A DNA stretch of 64,000 nt. Source: Halapricum salinum. Its GTDB lineage: Archaea > Halobacteriota > Halobacteria > Halobacteriales > Haloarculaceae. Location: assembly GCF_004799665.1 (NCBI RefSeq), contig NZ_CP031310.1, positions 1 to 64,000 on the forward strand, in the 5' to 3' direction. Position numbers and translations under genes: made by a program. Shown in pieces: positions 35,919-44,455 of the stretch; positions within the stretch are counted from its first letter, which is position 1, and each line of letters begins with the position of its first letter. The notes under the pieces are model-generated. The model did no database searches, was not told where the DNA came from, and saw only the letters and a program-made list of their open reading frames with translations.

Positions 35919-35953
35919 ACCGCTGTACCGTTCCCGTGCGCACATTCGGTGGG

Positions 35954-35960
35954 TTTATAC
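35954..35960 (+). promoter_or_regulatory. TATA box before the halocyanin gene
   Basis: TTTATAC at 35954-35960 lies 28-34 nt before the ATG at 35988, so transcription should begin at or very near the start codon (leaderless). It indicates an internal promoter for halocyanin-Rieske-cytochrome b expression. Confidence 0.55.
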
Positions 35961-35987
35961 AAACCTGGCCCTCAGGTTTTCGTGTAT

Positions 35988-36644
35988 ATGAACAGGCGGG
36001 ACTTTCTCCGAACGGCAGGCGGTGCTGCCGGTGGGACGGCCGCACTCGCCGCTAGCGGTTCCGCGAGCGCCGCCGAGAGCGGCGGCGGAGGCGGTGGCGG
36101 CTCCACCCGTCCGCAGTGGCCGTCGTACGTCAGCGACGCCGACAACCAGGGCTATCAGGACCTCCGAGACCAAGACGAAGTGACGATCTCGGTCGACAGC
36201 AACTTCTTCGACCCGACGTTCATCTGGGTCTCCCCTGAGACGACGATCACCTGGAGTTTCGACGCCTCGGGCCACAACGTGAAGTTCAACAGCCAGCCAG
36301 AAGGAGCCGAGCTGGCTGGCACGGCCGGCGGCGAGTTCGACGTCATCGAAACAGGCCAGACGCATAGCGTCACGCCCACGACCGGTGGTATCTACACGTA
36401 CTACTGTGGCCCACACGAGGGCCAGGGCATGAAAGGTGCGATCGCCGTCGGCGACGACGTCTCCACCCAGACCGTCGGCGGTGGCGGCGGTGGCGGCGAA
36501 CCGAACCCCGAGCACATGGGGGTTCCGTTCCAGGCCCATTTCGTCGGCCTCGCGACGTTGTTGATGATCGGCGTCTCGTACGTCTTCACGTTCTTCTTCC
36601 TGAAGTACGGCGAATCGTCACACACCAAAGGAGGCAGTAACTGA
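35988..36644 (+). CDS. Membrane-anchored halocyanin (blue copper protein) of the bc complex
   Basis: A 218-aa protein with a twin-arginine signal (NRRDFLRTAGGAAGGTAALAASGSASA), a Gly-rich linker and a plastocyanin fold. Type-1 copper ligands are all present: H96 (ASGHNVKF), C140, H143 and M148 (YYCGPHEGQGMKG). A second Gly linker leads to a C-terminal membrane helix (about 184-205), so the copper domain is tethered outside the cell. It likely accepts electrons from the bc complex in place of cytochrome c, as proposed for haloarchaea. The ATG at 35988 fits the Tat motif. Confidence 0.9.
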   Translation: MNRRDFLRTAGGAAGGTAALAASGSASAAESGGGGGGGSTRPQWPSYVSDADNQGYQDLRDQDEVTISVDSNFFDPTFIWVSPETTITWSFDASGHNVKFNSQPEGAELAGTAGGEFDVIETGQTHSVTPTTGGIYTYYCGPHEGQGMKGAIAVGDDVSTQTVGGGGGGGEPNPEHMGVPFQAHFVGLATLLMIGVSYVFTFFFLKYGESSHTKGGSN

Positions 36645-37030
36645 TGTCCTCATCAGGAAGCACCTACGGCGCGATCCACCGCTACGAACCGCCGCGTGAG
36701 AGCGCGGCCGCAGCGCTCGCGATCGTTCTGTTGACGATCGTCGAGGTCGTCTTCGTCGGGCTGTTCACGTGGGGTCTCGTCAGCGGCTGGGGGCTCTCCC
36801 CGACGGGGAACATGTTCCTCGGCGGCGTCCTCGCGATCATCTTCATGGATCTGGCGTTCATTCTCATGCTGTACCGCAAGGAGTTCCTCCCGGACGTGAT
36901 GATCGTCAAGAAACGCCGTCGCAAGTGGGAGGATCTCTACGTCCGTGAGGAAGACGTCGACGGAACGACGCTGACCGACGGAGCGATGGACAACATCAAA
37001 CGCGCACTCTACCCCTACTACAAGCGATAA
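36644..37030 (+). CDS. Small membrane subunit in the cytochrome bc operon (DUF7318-like)
   Basis: A 128-aa protein whose ATG overlaps the halocyanin stop (TGATG). Two membrane helices (AAAALAIVLLTIVEVVFVGLFTWGLV and MFLGGVLAIIFMDLAFILMLY) are followed by a basic then acidic tail ending IKRALYPYYKR. It is conserved between halocyanin and Rieske genes in haloarchaea (from memory). Probably structural. Confidence 0.72.
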   Translation: MSSSGSTYGAIHRYEPPRESAAAALAIVLLTIVEVVFVGLFTWGLVSGWGLSPTGNMFLGGVLAIIFMDLAFILMLYRKEFLPDVMIVKKRRRKWEDLYVREEDVDGTTLTDGAMDNIKRALYPYYKR

Positions 37031-37032
37031 CA

Positions 37033-37902
37033 ATGCCACTAGACGAAGACAAATACCCAAGCGAGTCAGGCCGTCGCCGCTTCGTGAAAGGCGTCGTCGG
37101 CAGCGCCGCACTCGGAACCGTCGCGACGGGAACAGCCGCGACCGTCGAGATGGCGACATCGGCCGCCGGGGCCGGTGGCGGTATCACACCGTTCATCGCG
37201 ATCGAGAACACCGACGGACCCGCGCCGCGCGGGATGCCGATGGTCCCGATCGAGATCAAAAACGGTAACGAGATTCACGGCACCTGGCCCGAAGTCGAGA
37301 CCGTCGAACGCCAGGGGCGTGAAATCCAGGTCGCACAGATGGACATGGGTGGAATCACGTACAGTTCCACCTGGTACCAGTACTGTGGCGTCCAGACCTA
37401 CGAAGGGATCGTTCCCGACGCCGATCAGGACAACGCGTTTCGCTCCAGCAGTGGCACCTACGACTGGCAGGACGAGGTCGAAGACGGGAGCGTCCTGACG
37501 CTGGATATGTTCGACGACTACGAGGAGTGGGGCAACGGGATCGGCCGTGCAGGGCTGGGCAAGCCCGCAGTCGCCAACTGGCGCTCGGAAGGCGACGTCG
37601 AAACTATCCCGGTGCAGGTACTTCGCAGCCCGGAAGTCAGCAAGATGGTCAACGGCGAAGGCCGATACAGTTCGCTATCGGGGACCGTGCGAAGCTTCCT
37701 CGAAGAAGCCACCTCCGACGACGTGATGGCCTGGCTGAACAAGTGTACCCACTTCTGCTGTGTCCCGGGGTTCAAAGCCTACGATGGCAGTGCGAAGTTC
37801 GGCGGTTCGGACCGTGTCTACTGTCAGTGCCACCAGTCGATCTACAACCCGTTCAACCCGATCGAAACGACCTACACCGCCCTTCCGCGGCCGGACGAGT
37901 GA
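37033..37902 (+). CDS. petA: Rieske iron-sulphur protein
   Basis: A 289-aa Rieske subunit with a Tat-like N-terminus (GRRRFVKGVVGSAALGTVATG). The 2Fe-2S site is intact: C238-T-H240 in CTHFCC and C264-x2-H267 in CQCHQS, with C243 and C266 placed for the stabilising disulphide. It transfers electrons from quinol to the halocyanin/cytochrome acceptor. It is 2 bp after the preceding gene and 4 bp before cytochrome b. Confidence 0.92.
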   Translation: MPLDEDKYPSESGRRRFVKGVVGSAALGTVATGTAATVEMATSAAGAGGGITPFIAIENTDGPAPRGMPMVPIEIKNGNEIHGTWPEVETVERQGREIQVAQMDMGGITYSSTWYQYCGVQTYEGIVPDADQDNAFRSSSGTYDWQDEVEDGSVLTLDMFDDYEEWGNGIGRAGLGKPAVANWRSEGDVETIPVQVLRSPEVSKMVNGEGRYSSLSGTVRSFLEEATSDDVMAWLNKCTHFCCVPGFKAYDGSAKFGGSDRVYCQCHQSIYNPFNPIETTYTALPRPDE

Positions 37903-37906
37903 TACA

Positions 37907-38707
37907 ATGAGTCTCGAACGCAAAGACGACCACGACCACAAAGCCTGGATGGAGACCCGCGATCTCTCGCGGATCGAGGGTGTCTATCTGATGACGCTGA
38001 TGTGGCTCGACAAGCGGCTTCGGATCGTCGACTACCTCGAACTGCTGGAGGATCTGTACTACAAGGTCAACCTCCAGATGCCAAAGAGCCACACCGAACA
38101 GTACGGCCTTGACAACAAGTTCTGGTACTGGTACCCCCTGTACGCGCTGGGGTCGTTCTCGACGCTCGCGTACATCGTCGCGGCAATCTCCGGAGCCCTC
38201 CTCGGGTTCTACTACACGCCCGGTGCGGGCGCAAGTGAGACGTCCTCGATGGCATACCAGCAGATCGAGTTCATCATGGTGGATCTGAACTTCGGCTTCT
38301 TCCTCCGGAGTCTCCACCGCTGGGCGGCCCAGGTCATGGTTGCGGCCGTGTTCCTGCACATGCTCCGTGTGTACTTCACGGGTGCGTACAAGGAGCCGCG
38401 TGAGCTCAACTGGCTAATCGGGATCGTGCTGATCAGTCTGACGATGGTCTTCGGGTACACGGGCTACCTGCTGCCGTGGGACCAGCTAGCCTTCTGGGCC
38501 GGCCAGATTGGCGTCGAGATGAGCCTCTCGATCCCGCTCATCGGAGAGTGGGTCGCTCAGTTGATGTTCGGCGGATTCACGCCCAACCCGGCCACGTTGC
38601 AACGGATGTATATCCTGCACGTGTTCTTCCTGCCGTTCATCGTGACGGCACTGATCGCCATCCACATCGGAATCGTCTGGATGCAGGGCATCGCGGAACC
38701 GCACTGA
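37907..38707 (+). CDS. petB: Cytochrome b, N-terminal (b6-like) subunit
   Basis: A 266-aa protein from ATG 37907 (MSLERKDDHDHKAWMETRD). It has four main membrane helices with the haem-b histidine pairs in SLHRWAAQVMVAAVFLHMLRVYF and YILHVFFLPFIVTALIAIHIGIVW, plus the GYTGYLLPWDQLAFWA quinol-site motif. It corresponds to the b6-type half; the other half is the next gene, 6 bp downstream. The ~60-residue soluble N-terminal extension is typical for this haloarchaeal complex. Confidence 0.93.
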   Translation: MSLERKDDHDHKAWMETRDLSRIEGVYLMTLMWLDKRLRIVDYLELLEDLYYKVNLQMPKSHTEQYGLDNKFWYWYPLYALGSFSTLAYIVAAISGALLGFYYTPGAGASETSSMAYQQIEFIMVDLNFGFFLRSLHRWAAQVMVAAVFLHMLRVYFTGAYKEPRELNWLIGIVLISLTMVFGYTGYLLPWDQLAFWAGQIGVEMSLSIPLIGEWVAQLMFGGFTPNPATLQRMYILHVFFLPFIVTALIAIHIGIVWMQGIAEPH

Positions 38708-38713
38708 TCGACA

Positions 38714-39487
38714 ATGACTGAAGAAACAGACACCACGGACGCGGAGGAACGGACCGACGGCGGCGGGACCGGCATCGTCCCACCGGACGACGAGACACCG
38801 ACCTGGAGCGAGCGCAAAGCACGCAAAGAGGGACTCCCGCGGCTGACCTACGAGTACTTCGAGCGCTCTCGGCGAGAAGATCAGGACCTGCGCCAGCAAT
38901 CGAGTTACGTCGAGCGTGACGTGCTCGGATTCCCGGCCTGGCCCCACGAGATGATCCGGAATCTCGCGATTACGAGCTTCTTCATCGGTCTGATCATCAT
39001 GCTGGCGGCGACGCTACCGCCGCACATCGGGCCGCCAGCCAACCCGAGCCAGACGCCGGAAGTCATCCTGCCGGACTGGTATCTGTACTGGTCCTTTGGT
39101 CTGCTCAAGCTCGGCTTCCTCAACCCCGATCTGGCGCTGCTCGGCGGGGAGCAGATCATGGCCGACCGGACGTACGGTGTCGTGGCGAACCTCGTGATCG
39201 TCGGTGCGATCGCGATCGTGCCGTTCCTGAACAAGGGGAGCGCGCGTCGGCCGGTCGAACAGCCGTTCTGGGGAGCCGTCGGTGTGGCAGGCGTCGTCTT
39301 CGCGGCGACCATCGCCGCGCTGTCGGTCAAGAACCTGCTGCCGATCGACGCCAAACTCACCCAGGACCTGACGTTCCTGTTGCCGTTCGTCTTCGGCTTC
39401 ATCACCTACGCCGTGTTGAAGTCGATGCGCGAGGGGTACATGTTCAACCTCAACCGTCGATACTATCGGCTCAGACCGCCGAAGTAA
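38714..39487 (+). CDS. petD: Cytochrome b, C-terminal (subunit IV-like) subunit
   Basis: A 257-aa protein with a polar acidic N-terminus of about 80 residues, then membrane helices. It has the PDWYLYWSFGLLK motif, equivalent to the PEWY loop of the quinol-oxidation site with Asp in place of Glu. It completes the split cytochrome b. Co-directional with petB and probably co-translated. Confidence 0.92.
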   Translation: MTEETDTTDAEERTDGGGTGIVPPDDETPTWSERKARKEGLPRLTYEYFERSRREDQDLRQQSSYVERDVLGFPAWPHEMIRNLAITSFFIGLIIMLAATLPPHIGPPANPSQTPEVILPDWYLYWSFGLLKLGFLNPDLALLGGEQIMADRTYGVVANLVIVGAIAIVPFLNKGSARRPVEQPFWGAVGVAGVVFAATIAALSVKNLLPIDAKLTQDLTFLLPFVFGFITYAVLKSMREGYMFNLNRRYYRLRPPK

Positions 39488-39493
39488 CCCTCG

Positions 39494-39910
39494 ATGGCCG
39501 ACTCAGACTCCGATCGGACCGGGCGACGTGAAGACGGGACGATCGTCGTCCCGATGCGGATGTACAAGGGAATTACTGTTTTCTCGACGTTAGTAGCGAC
39601 GGTCCTGGTCGTACTCGGGTTCGTCAGTTTCGACGCCGCGACGCGCACGGACCACCTGTTTCGAACCACCCTTCGCTGGGTGTTCGAGGCGGTCGGAGTG
39701 ACACTGTCAGTCGACGTTCTGAACGTGCTCTTTGGACTGCTCGGCGTCGGACTGATCGTCCTCGGCGCGGGGTCGTACATCCTCGGGACGCGGTTCAAAA
39801 CCGAGGGGATGGTCGATAGGGACGAGGGAGAGTCTTCTGTGGAGGAAGAGCCCGGCAGCGACGAGGACTCCCGATCCGCCAGCGACCCGAAGCCAGAGCG
39901 GGACGAATAA
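39494..39910 (+). CDS. Small membrane protein after petD (DUF7315-like)
   Basis: A 138-aa protein with two membrane helices (ITVFSTLVATVLVVLGFVSF and VLFGLLGVGLIVLGAGSYILG) and a long acidic C-terminal tail. It lies 6 bp after petD and recurs at this position in haloarchaea (family name from memory). Likely an accessory part of the bc complex; no catalytic motif is seen. Confidence 0.68.
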   Translation: MADSDSDRTGRREDGTIVVPMRMYKGITVFSTLVATVLVVLGFVSFDAATRTDHLFRTTLRWVFEAVGVTLSVDVLNVLFGLLGVGLIVLGAGSYILGTRFKTEGMVDRDEGESSVEEEPGSDEDSRSASDPKPERDE

Positions 39911-39948
39911 AGGAAAACCTAAAAGCGATCCATCCATAGGAGACGACA

Positions 39949-40215
39949 ATGGCAGACGAATTCGTGAAAGGACTAGGCATCCTGATGACCGCCGGCCTCG
40001 GGTGGATGATCGTCGCCGGCTGGTATCTGACGCCGAGTTTCGAGGGGACACAACTGCTCGGTGAGTGGCCCGAAAATCCCGATCTCTACGCACAGATCGC
40101 ACTGGCGATCGGCGACGGCCTGTTCTGGTTTGCGATCCTCGGGACGCTCACATTCTGGATCGTCATTCCAGCCGGGCGCAAAGTGCGCGAAGAACTCGAC
40201 CAGCGTAGCGCCTGA
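39949..40215 (+). CDS. Small membrane protein ending the cytochrome bc operon (DUF7314-like)
   Basis: An 88-aa protein (ADEFVKGLGILMTAGLGWMIVAGWYLTPSFEGTQLLGEWPENPDLYAQIALAIGDGLFWFAILGTLTFWIVIPAGRKVREELD). Two membrane helices are predicted. AAACCTAAAAGC about 30 nt upstream could be an own promoter, so it may also be transcribed alone. It is the last gene before a convergent regulator gene. Confidence 0.68.
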   Translation: MADEFVKGLGILMTAGLGWMIVAGWYLTPSFEGTQLLGEWPENPDLYAQIALAIGDGLFWFAILGTLTFWIVIPAGRKVREELDQRSA

Positions 40216-40219
40216 TCTT

Positions 40220-40987
40220 CTACTCGACTTCGTAGGACACGTCGGCGTCCCGGAGCGCGTCAGTCACGCGGCCGACCGCGTCGGTCGTCGCGACCACCAA
40301 GACGTCCAGTCCACGGCCGGCGGCCTCGGCAGCGACTTCGCCGGCGGCGAAGTACGTCGCGGGTTCGTGGGCAGCTGCCCGGAGCACCGCGACGGCCTCG
40401 ACACCGGTTGCGAGGACGAGGTCCGCGTCAGCGAGCGCATCCTCGATCGCCGAGACGTCAGAGAGCGTTCCCGAGCGCACCGGTGGGACCGACCGAACGT
40501 GAACCTGACCGGGTTCGAACTCGATCACACCTTCGAAACCCGTGACACCGACGACATCGCCAGCGTCGGCCGCGCCGGTCGCTCGCCCGGTCGCGCCACC
40601 GTGATCGCCAGGGCGAGCGTGAAGGAGCCCGTCGCTCATCGAGAGTGTGACACGTGCGCCGGACTCGATGGGTTCGTCGGCGATCGCCGCGTCTTCCTGG
40701 ACGCCACCCAAGACGTCCTCGGTGACGTGGTCGGTGTAACGACGGACATCGCTGGCGGCCTGAAACAGCCAGTCGACGCCTTCTTTCGTGACGCGGTAGC
40801 GCGACCGCCCCTCCTTTTCGACGTAGCCGTCCTCGACGAGTTCGCGGATGTACTCGCTGACGGCCTGGCTAGTGACACCGACCGCGTCGGCGATCTCTCC
40901 CTGGCTGACCGCCGGCTGGCGATCCGCGATCTCGACGAGGATGCGAAAGCGCGTCGCCGCACGCTTGTTCGCGAGAACGTCAACCAT
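40220..40987 (-). CDS. Winged-helix transcriptional regulator with C-terminal sensor-like domain
   Basis: A 255-aa protein. Residues 1-80 form a MarR/ArsR-like winged helix (KRAATRFRILVEIADRQPAVSQGEIADAVGVTSQAVSEYIRELVEDGYVEKEGRSRYRVTKEG). The C-terminal part (about 110-255) alternates strands and helices, with GRGLDVLVVATTDAVGRVTDAL near its end, and may bind a ligand. The target is unknown; it converges with the cytochrome bc operon. Confidence 0.78.
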   Translation of the reverse strand: MVDVLANKRAATRFRILVEIADRQPAVSQGEIADAVGVTSQAVSEYIRELVEDGYVEKEGRSRYRVTKEGVDWLFQAASDVRRYTDHVTEDVLGGVQEDAAIADEPIESGARVTLSMSDGLLHARPGDHGGATGRATGAADAGDVVGVTGFEGVIEFEPGQVHVRSVPPVRSGTLSDVSAIEDALADADLVLATGVEAVAVLRAAAHEPATYFAAGEVAAEAAGRGLDVLVVATTDAVGRVTDALRDADVSYEVE

Positions 40988-41069
40988 GCACGGAGGGTAG
41001 GTCCACGGGGCAATAAAGCCACGCCGTCGTCGACTGTGTTTTTACTCCTGGGGCTCGGACGTTGGGGTG

Positions 41070-41762
41070 ATGACACCGCGGTTCCGAGGTCGGGCCGTGT
41101 TGCTCGAGGAGACACTCGTCTGTGCGGACCTCCACCTCGGCCGCGCCGAAACGTCGGCCGTCGAGGTTCCCGTCGGCGACGGCCGAGACGTCCGTGATCG
41201 TCTCGAAGCGCTCTGTACCGCACACGATCCGGAGACGGTCGTGCTCGCTGGCGACGTACTCCACGCGTTCGAGACGATTCCGCGAGGAGTCGAACGACGA
41301 GTCGGAGAGATTCGACGGCGTGTCACCGCCAGTGGCGCGGAACTGGTCGTTCTCGGTGGGAATCACGACGCGCTGCTCGATCAGGTATGGGACGGGCCGG
41401 TGGCCGACCACTACCGACTCGACGCGGAGACGGTCGTCGTTCACGGGCACGAGGATCCAGGCGTCGATGCCGACCGGTACGTCCTCGGTCACGACCATCC
41501 CGTGATCGAAATCGAGGCGCAGCGCCACCCCTGTATGCTTCGAGGCCCGGGCGGTCCGAACGACGCAGCAGTGATCGTTCTCCCGGCGTTCAATCGGTTC
41601 ACGGCAGGGGTCGTCATCAACCACCTCCATGCCCGGGAGTTCCAGTCACCGTTGGTGGTAGACACCGACGTGCTCCGACCGATTATCCGAGACGAAGATA
41701 GTGGCGAGACGCTTCGATTTCCGGAGTTAGGAGCCTTCCGCGATCGCCTCTCGGGCCGATGA
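41070..41762 (+). CDS. Metallophosphoesterase (ICC-like phosphohydrolase)
   Basis: A 230-aa protein from ATG 41070. The dinuclear-metal motifs are complete: CADLHLG (DxH), LAGDVLH (GD), LGGNHD (GNHD), VVHGHEDP and YVLGHDHPVIE (GHxH-like). It resembles the archaeal phosphoesterase group often linked with large helicase-related (Lhr) proteins in bacteria and archaea. Substrate unknown. Confidence 0.87.
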   Translation: MTPRFRGRAVLLEETLVCADLHLGRAETSAVEVPVGDGRDVRDRLEALCTAHDPETVVLAGDVLHAFETIPRGVERRVGEIRRRVTASGAELVVLGGNHDALLDQVWDGPVADHYRLDAETVVVHGHEDPGVDADRYVLGHDHPVIEIEAQRHPCMLRGPGGPNDAAVIVLPAFNRFTAGVVINHLHAREFQSPLVVDTDVLRPIIRDEDSGETLRFPELGAFRDRLSGR

Positions 41763-41832
41763 GGCGAAAGGGCCCGACGATCGTCGGCGCGCAACAGCAC
41801 CTATTTAGTGCTTGATGGACGGACAATTAGAT

Positions 41833-41973
41833 ATGGACGTTGCAATCATCATCACAGTATCGACAGTGCTGGTCCTCCTTGCGCTGACCGCCATCACGCG
41901 CTGGGTCGTCCCGAAGTCACTCGCCGAGGAGGATCACGACGAAGAGCATCACGAAGCCAAGCCGCAGGCATAG
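41833..41973 (+). CDS. 46-aa single-helix membrane protein
   Basis: A short frame from ATG 41833 encodes MDVAIIIT plus a hydrophobic segment VSTVLVLLALTAITRWVV, then a His/Glu-rich tail (EEDHDEEHHEAKPQA). CTATTTAG about 20 nt before the ATG fits a leaderless promoter. The His/acid tail could bind a metal. Small size makes it tentative, but codon use is like that of its neighbours. Confidence 0.45.
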   Translation: MDVAIIITVSTVLVLLALTAITRWVVPKSLAEEDHDEEHHEAKPQA

Positions 41974-41974
41974 A

Positions 41975-42142
41975 TCAGATGGTCGCAGTATCGATCTCGG
42001 TTCCGATCTGGACGGTCTGACGCCCACACGCGTCACAGCGCCACTTGATTTTCTGGCCGACGTTGAGGTGTGTCGTCGCCGCCCGCGTGAACGTCTGCTC
42101 GCTCTCACAGTTCGGACAGTACTGCTCGCGGGTCATTCCCAT
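41975..42142 (-). CDS. Small zinc beta-ribbon protein
   Basis: A 55-aa protein (ATG 42142 or, two codons on, 42136) starting MGMTREQYCPNCESEQTFTR, with CPNC and CDAC knuckles (KWRCDACGRQTVQIGTEID). It forms a single zinc ribbon. Similar tiny proteins are conserved in haloarchaea; role unknown. It converges with the 46-aa gene. Confidence 0.6.
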   Translation of the reverse strand: MGMTREQYCPNCESEQTFTRAATTHLNVGQKIKWRCDACGRQTVQIGTEIDTATI

Positions 42143-42223
42143 ATCGTATCCCTGCACTCCCGGACACTTGAAGCTATATCTCGCGTAGCAGTCTTTTATA
42201 CGCCTCGATCCGAAGGGCAACGT

Positions 42224-42760
42224 ATGAAGATCTACACCGGCCGTGGCGACGACGGACTGACCGACTTGCGAGACATGTCCCAGGTGTCGAAAGCGAGTCC
42301 CCGGATCGAGGCCTATGGAACCGTCGACGAGGTCAACGCACTCGTCGGCGTCGTCAGACCGACCGACTACGACGACATCGACGACTGCCTCCGGGCGGTC
42401 CAGAACCACCTTCACGTCGTCCAGGCGGACTTCGCGACACCGGAGCCGGACGACGACGATCCGGTGGTGACCGACGAGCACGTCCAGCAGGCCGAAGCGT
42501 GGATCGACGAGTTCACCGAGGAACTCGAGCCGCTCAGCCAGTTCATCCTCCCGAGTGGCTCGGAGCCGGGGGCAAAACTGCATCACGCCCGAGCGGTCTG
42601 TCGACGTGGCGAACGGCGCGCCGTCGATCTCGCCAGCTCACAGCCGGAGGTAAACGAGGAGGCGATTATCTATCTCAATCGCCTCTCGGATCTACTGTTC
42701 ACGCTGGCGCGTGTCGTCAACAAACGCGAAGGGAACCGCGAAGAGAACCCGACGTACTAA
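42224..42760 (+). CDS. Corrinoid adenosyltransferase (PduO type)
   Basis: A 178-aa enzyme from ATG 42224. Motifs of PduO-type ATP:cob(I)alamin adenosyltransferases are complete: KIYTGRGDDGLTDL (ATP loop), RIEAYGTVDEVNALVG and HHARAVCRRGERRAVDL (Arg/Glu of the active site), plus the C-terminal YLNRLSDLLFTLARVVN. It makes adenosylcobalamin. TTTTATAC at 42193-42200 gives a promoter with a very short leader. It overlaps the convergent MBL gene by 4 bp. Confidence 0.92.
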   Translation: MKIYTGRGDDGLTDLRDMSQVSKASPRIEAYGTVDEVNALVGVVRPTDYDDIDDCLRAVQNHLHVVQADFATPEPDDDDPVVTDEHVQQAEAWIDEFTEELEPLSQFILPSGSEPGAKLHHARAVCRRGERRAVDLASSQPEVNEEAIIYLNRLSDLLFTLARVVNKREGNREENPTY

Positions 42761-43704
42761 CGGCGTTCGTAGACGACGAGCCCACCCCTCTCACGGGTGC
42801 GGACGCGATCGCGAGCTCGCAGGACATCGAGGTGGCCGACGGCCTCGCTCATCCCTGGGAAGGCCTCCGTCGCGGGGAGGTCACCGAACAGTTCGTGCAT
42901 GACGTCGACGGGCGTCATCGGTTGCTCGAGCAGTTCGGCGACGCGTTCGGTACGCTGTTCGTGTGAGTCACGGATGGCCTCGATTCGAGCGCCAGGGTCC
43001 TCGACACGCCCGCGGTGGCCCGGCAGGAATCGGTCGTAGCCCTCGCCGCGGAGGCGATCGAGCGATCGATTGTACGCCGGCAAAACGTGGGGTCGGGGGC
43101 CCCCGGGCTCTCTGGGCGGGAGCAAGAGCGGGTTCGGTGTAATCTCGTCCAGAACGTTGTCGCCCACGACGGCGGTACGTTCACCACCGTGCTCGTATGC
43201 GAAGATGACCTCACCTTCGGCGTGACCGTCGACGGTGTCGACGGTGACCGTCGTATCAGCGACGACGAGGGTATCACCCGCGTCGACCTGCTCGTCGACG
43301 CCGACGCTGGGCGCATACTCGACATACGCTTCCGGAAGGTTCGTCACCGTCTTCGCGGTCGTCTGATCCATCCCGCATCGTTCGAAGAAGTCCCGGAAGA
43401 ACGACTGCTCGTATTCGAGCCGCCCTGGGAAGTCCTCGATGATCGGCGTCGCCCGACGGCTCGCGACCACGCGCGCACCGTTCTCACGGAATCGATGTGC
43501 TGCGCCGAAGTGGTCGGGGTGGGGATGCGTTATCAGCACCTGCTCGATGTCACCCGGTCCAAGGTCGCGGGCGTCGAGGGCGTCCAGCAGGTCGGCCCAG
43601 GCTTCCTCGCTGTCGGGGCCCGGGTCGACGAGCGTGCGCCCGGCCAGGTAGGCGTTGACTGGGCCGACCTGAAACGGCGTCGGAAGCGAAACCCGCTCGA
43701 ACAT
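42757..43704 (-). CDS. MBL-fold metallo-hydrolase
   Basis: A 315-aa protein with the metallo-beta-lactamase signature THPHPDHFGAAH (H60, H62, D64, H65), then VDTVDGHAEGEVIF and a distal FLPGHRGRVEDPG. The C-terminal ~60 residues look like the winged-helix tail found in LACTB2/glyoxalase-II-like hydrolases (VMHELFGDLPATEAFPGMSEAVGHLDVLRARDRV). It probably hydrolyses a thioester or phosphoester; substrate unknown. Confidence 0.88.
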   Translation of the reverse strand: MFERVSLPTPFQVGPVNAYLAGRTLVDPGPDSEEAWADLLDALDARDLGPGDIEQVLITHPHPDHFGAAHRFRENGARVVASRRATPIIEDFPGRLEYEQSFFRDFFERCGMDQTTAKTVTNLPEAYVEYAPSVGVDEQVDAGDTLVVADTTVTVDTVDGHAEGEVIFAYEHGGERTAVVGDNVLDEITPNPLLLPPREPGGPRPHVLPAYNRSLDRLRGEGYDRFLPGHRGRVEDPGARIEAIRDSHEQRTERVAELLEQPMTPVDVMHELFGDLPATEAFPGMSEAVGHLDVLRARDRVRTRERGGLVVYERR

Positions 43705-43788
43705 GCACGCACCTACCGCGCGCCGTGGCTTGGTTCTTGCGTCGCTCCCGCCAGAAACGATATATGTGTTCTCGACGTTAGGTCAGAT

Positions 43789-44055
43789 ATGAACAAGCAC
43801 TTCGAAGATACGCGGTACTACCTGAAGCGAGCGGGCGAGACGGCAAAGCGCGGCGTCAGCGAGGAGCTGGAGCCGATCAGGGACCGCTTCCAGAGCGTGA
43901 CCGGTGGCGAGGAAGAGCCCGAACCTTCGCGGCTAGACGAGATCAAGGCCGATCTGAAAGGTGTTCAGGAGAAAGCAGAGGGTGAAGCCAAAGAAGCGAT
44001 CGGCGAGGCACGGGGGAAGATCCAGCAGTATCGGGAGTCCCGAGCGGCGGAGTAG
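43789..44055 (+). CDS. Small Lys/Glu-rich helical protein (DUF7553-like)
   Basis: An 88-aa protein (MNKHFEDTRYYLKRAGETAK) with two long charged amphipathic helices (e.g. LDEIKADLKGVQEKAEGEAKEAIGEARGKIQQY). A TATA-like GATATATG lies at about -30. The fold suggests a helical bundle or membrane-surface protein. Family name from memory; function unknown. It precedes tRNA-Val and marks the last host gene before the integrated element. Confidence 0.6.
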   Translation: MNKHFEDTRYYLKRAGETAKRGVSEELEPIRDRFQSVTGGEEEPEPSRLDEIKADLKGVQEKAEGEAKEAIGEARGKIQQYRESRAAE

Positions 44056-44107
44056 TCGGGCGGGAAAGCAACTGTTAAGTCGGCGACTCCGGTAGCCAGT
44101 AGTGCGC

Positions 44108-44182
44108 GGGTTGGTGATCTAGGTCGGTTATGATACCTCCTTCACACGGAGGAAGTCGGCGGTTCAAATCCGCCCCAACCCA
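44108..44182 (+). tRNA. tRNA-Val (CAC), integration site
   Basis: A 75-nt cloverleaf. Acceptor arms are GGGTTGG (44108-44114) and CCAACCC (44175-44181) with discriminator A. The anticodon stem-loop CCTCC-TTCACAC-GGAGG contains CAC. The T arm is GGCGG-TTCAAAT-CCGCC. Its 3' end is duplicated at 54591-54608, showing that this gene was the target of the downstream integrative element; the gene itself stays intact. Confidence 0.96.
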
Positions 44183-44184
44183 TA
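44167..44184 (+). repeat. attL: 3' end of tRNA-Val
   Basis: AATCCGCCCCAACCCATA is identical to 54591-54608. The match covers the T-stem 3' half, the acceptor 3' strand and two bases beyond the tRNA. This is the usual core for archaeal tyrosine recombinases that target tRNA genes. Confidence 0.9.
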
Positions 44185-44455
44185 CGCTCACTTCATTCGC
44201 GTGAACCGCAAGACGTGAGTGGGATGTATATAACGGGAGTCGGATACAGGAACCGCGAACCCATCAAATCCCTTGCTTGGGGTCGTTGCCGTTGTGCGAT
44301 TTAAGAGAAGTAGTGCGTGGTAATAAGATCTTCTGTGACTGGAATCCGTTTAGCAATCAGCACCAGTCCGCGGTGAAACAAGCACATTCGGAGTAATTGG
44401 AGAATTTCATTATGAAGGACAATTTTATACGGGATAGTGACGAATAGACGATAAA
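44185..44455. other. AT-rich left end of the element, no gene seen
   Basis: 270 bp between attL and the first cargo gene. No frame of convincing length or codon use is present. It holds several TATA-like stretches (GTATATAACG, GATTTAAG) and the promoter of the 352-aa gene. Integrase-binding arm sites may lie here but I cannot identify them. Confidence 0.5.
44422..44432 (+). promoter_or_regulatory. TATA box of the 352-aa cargo gene
   Basis: ATTTTATACGG at 44422-44432 lies about 25-30 nt before the TTG start at 44456. That spacing places transcription start at the start codon, so the message would be leaderless and the unusual TTG start is supported. Confidence 0.55.
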
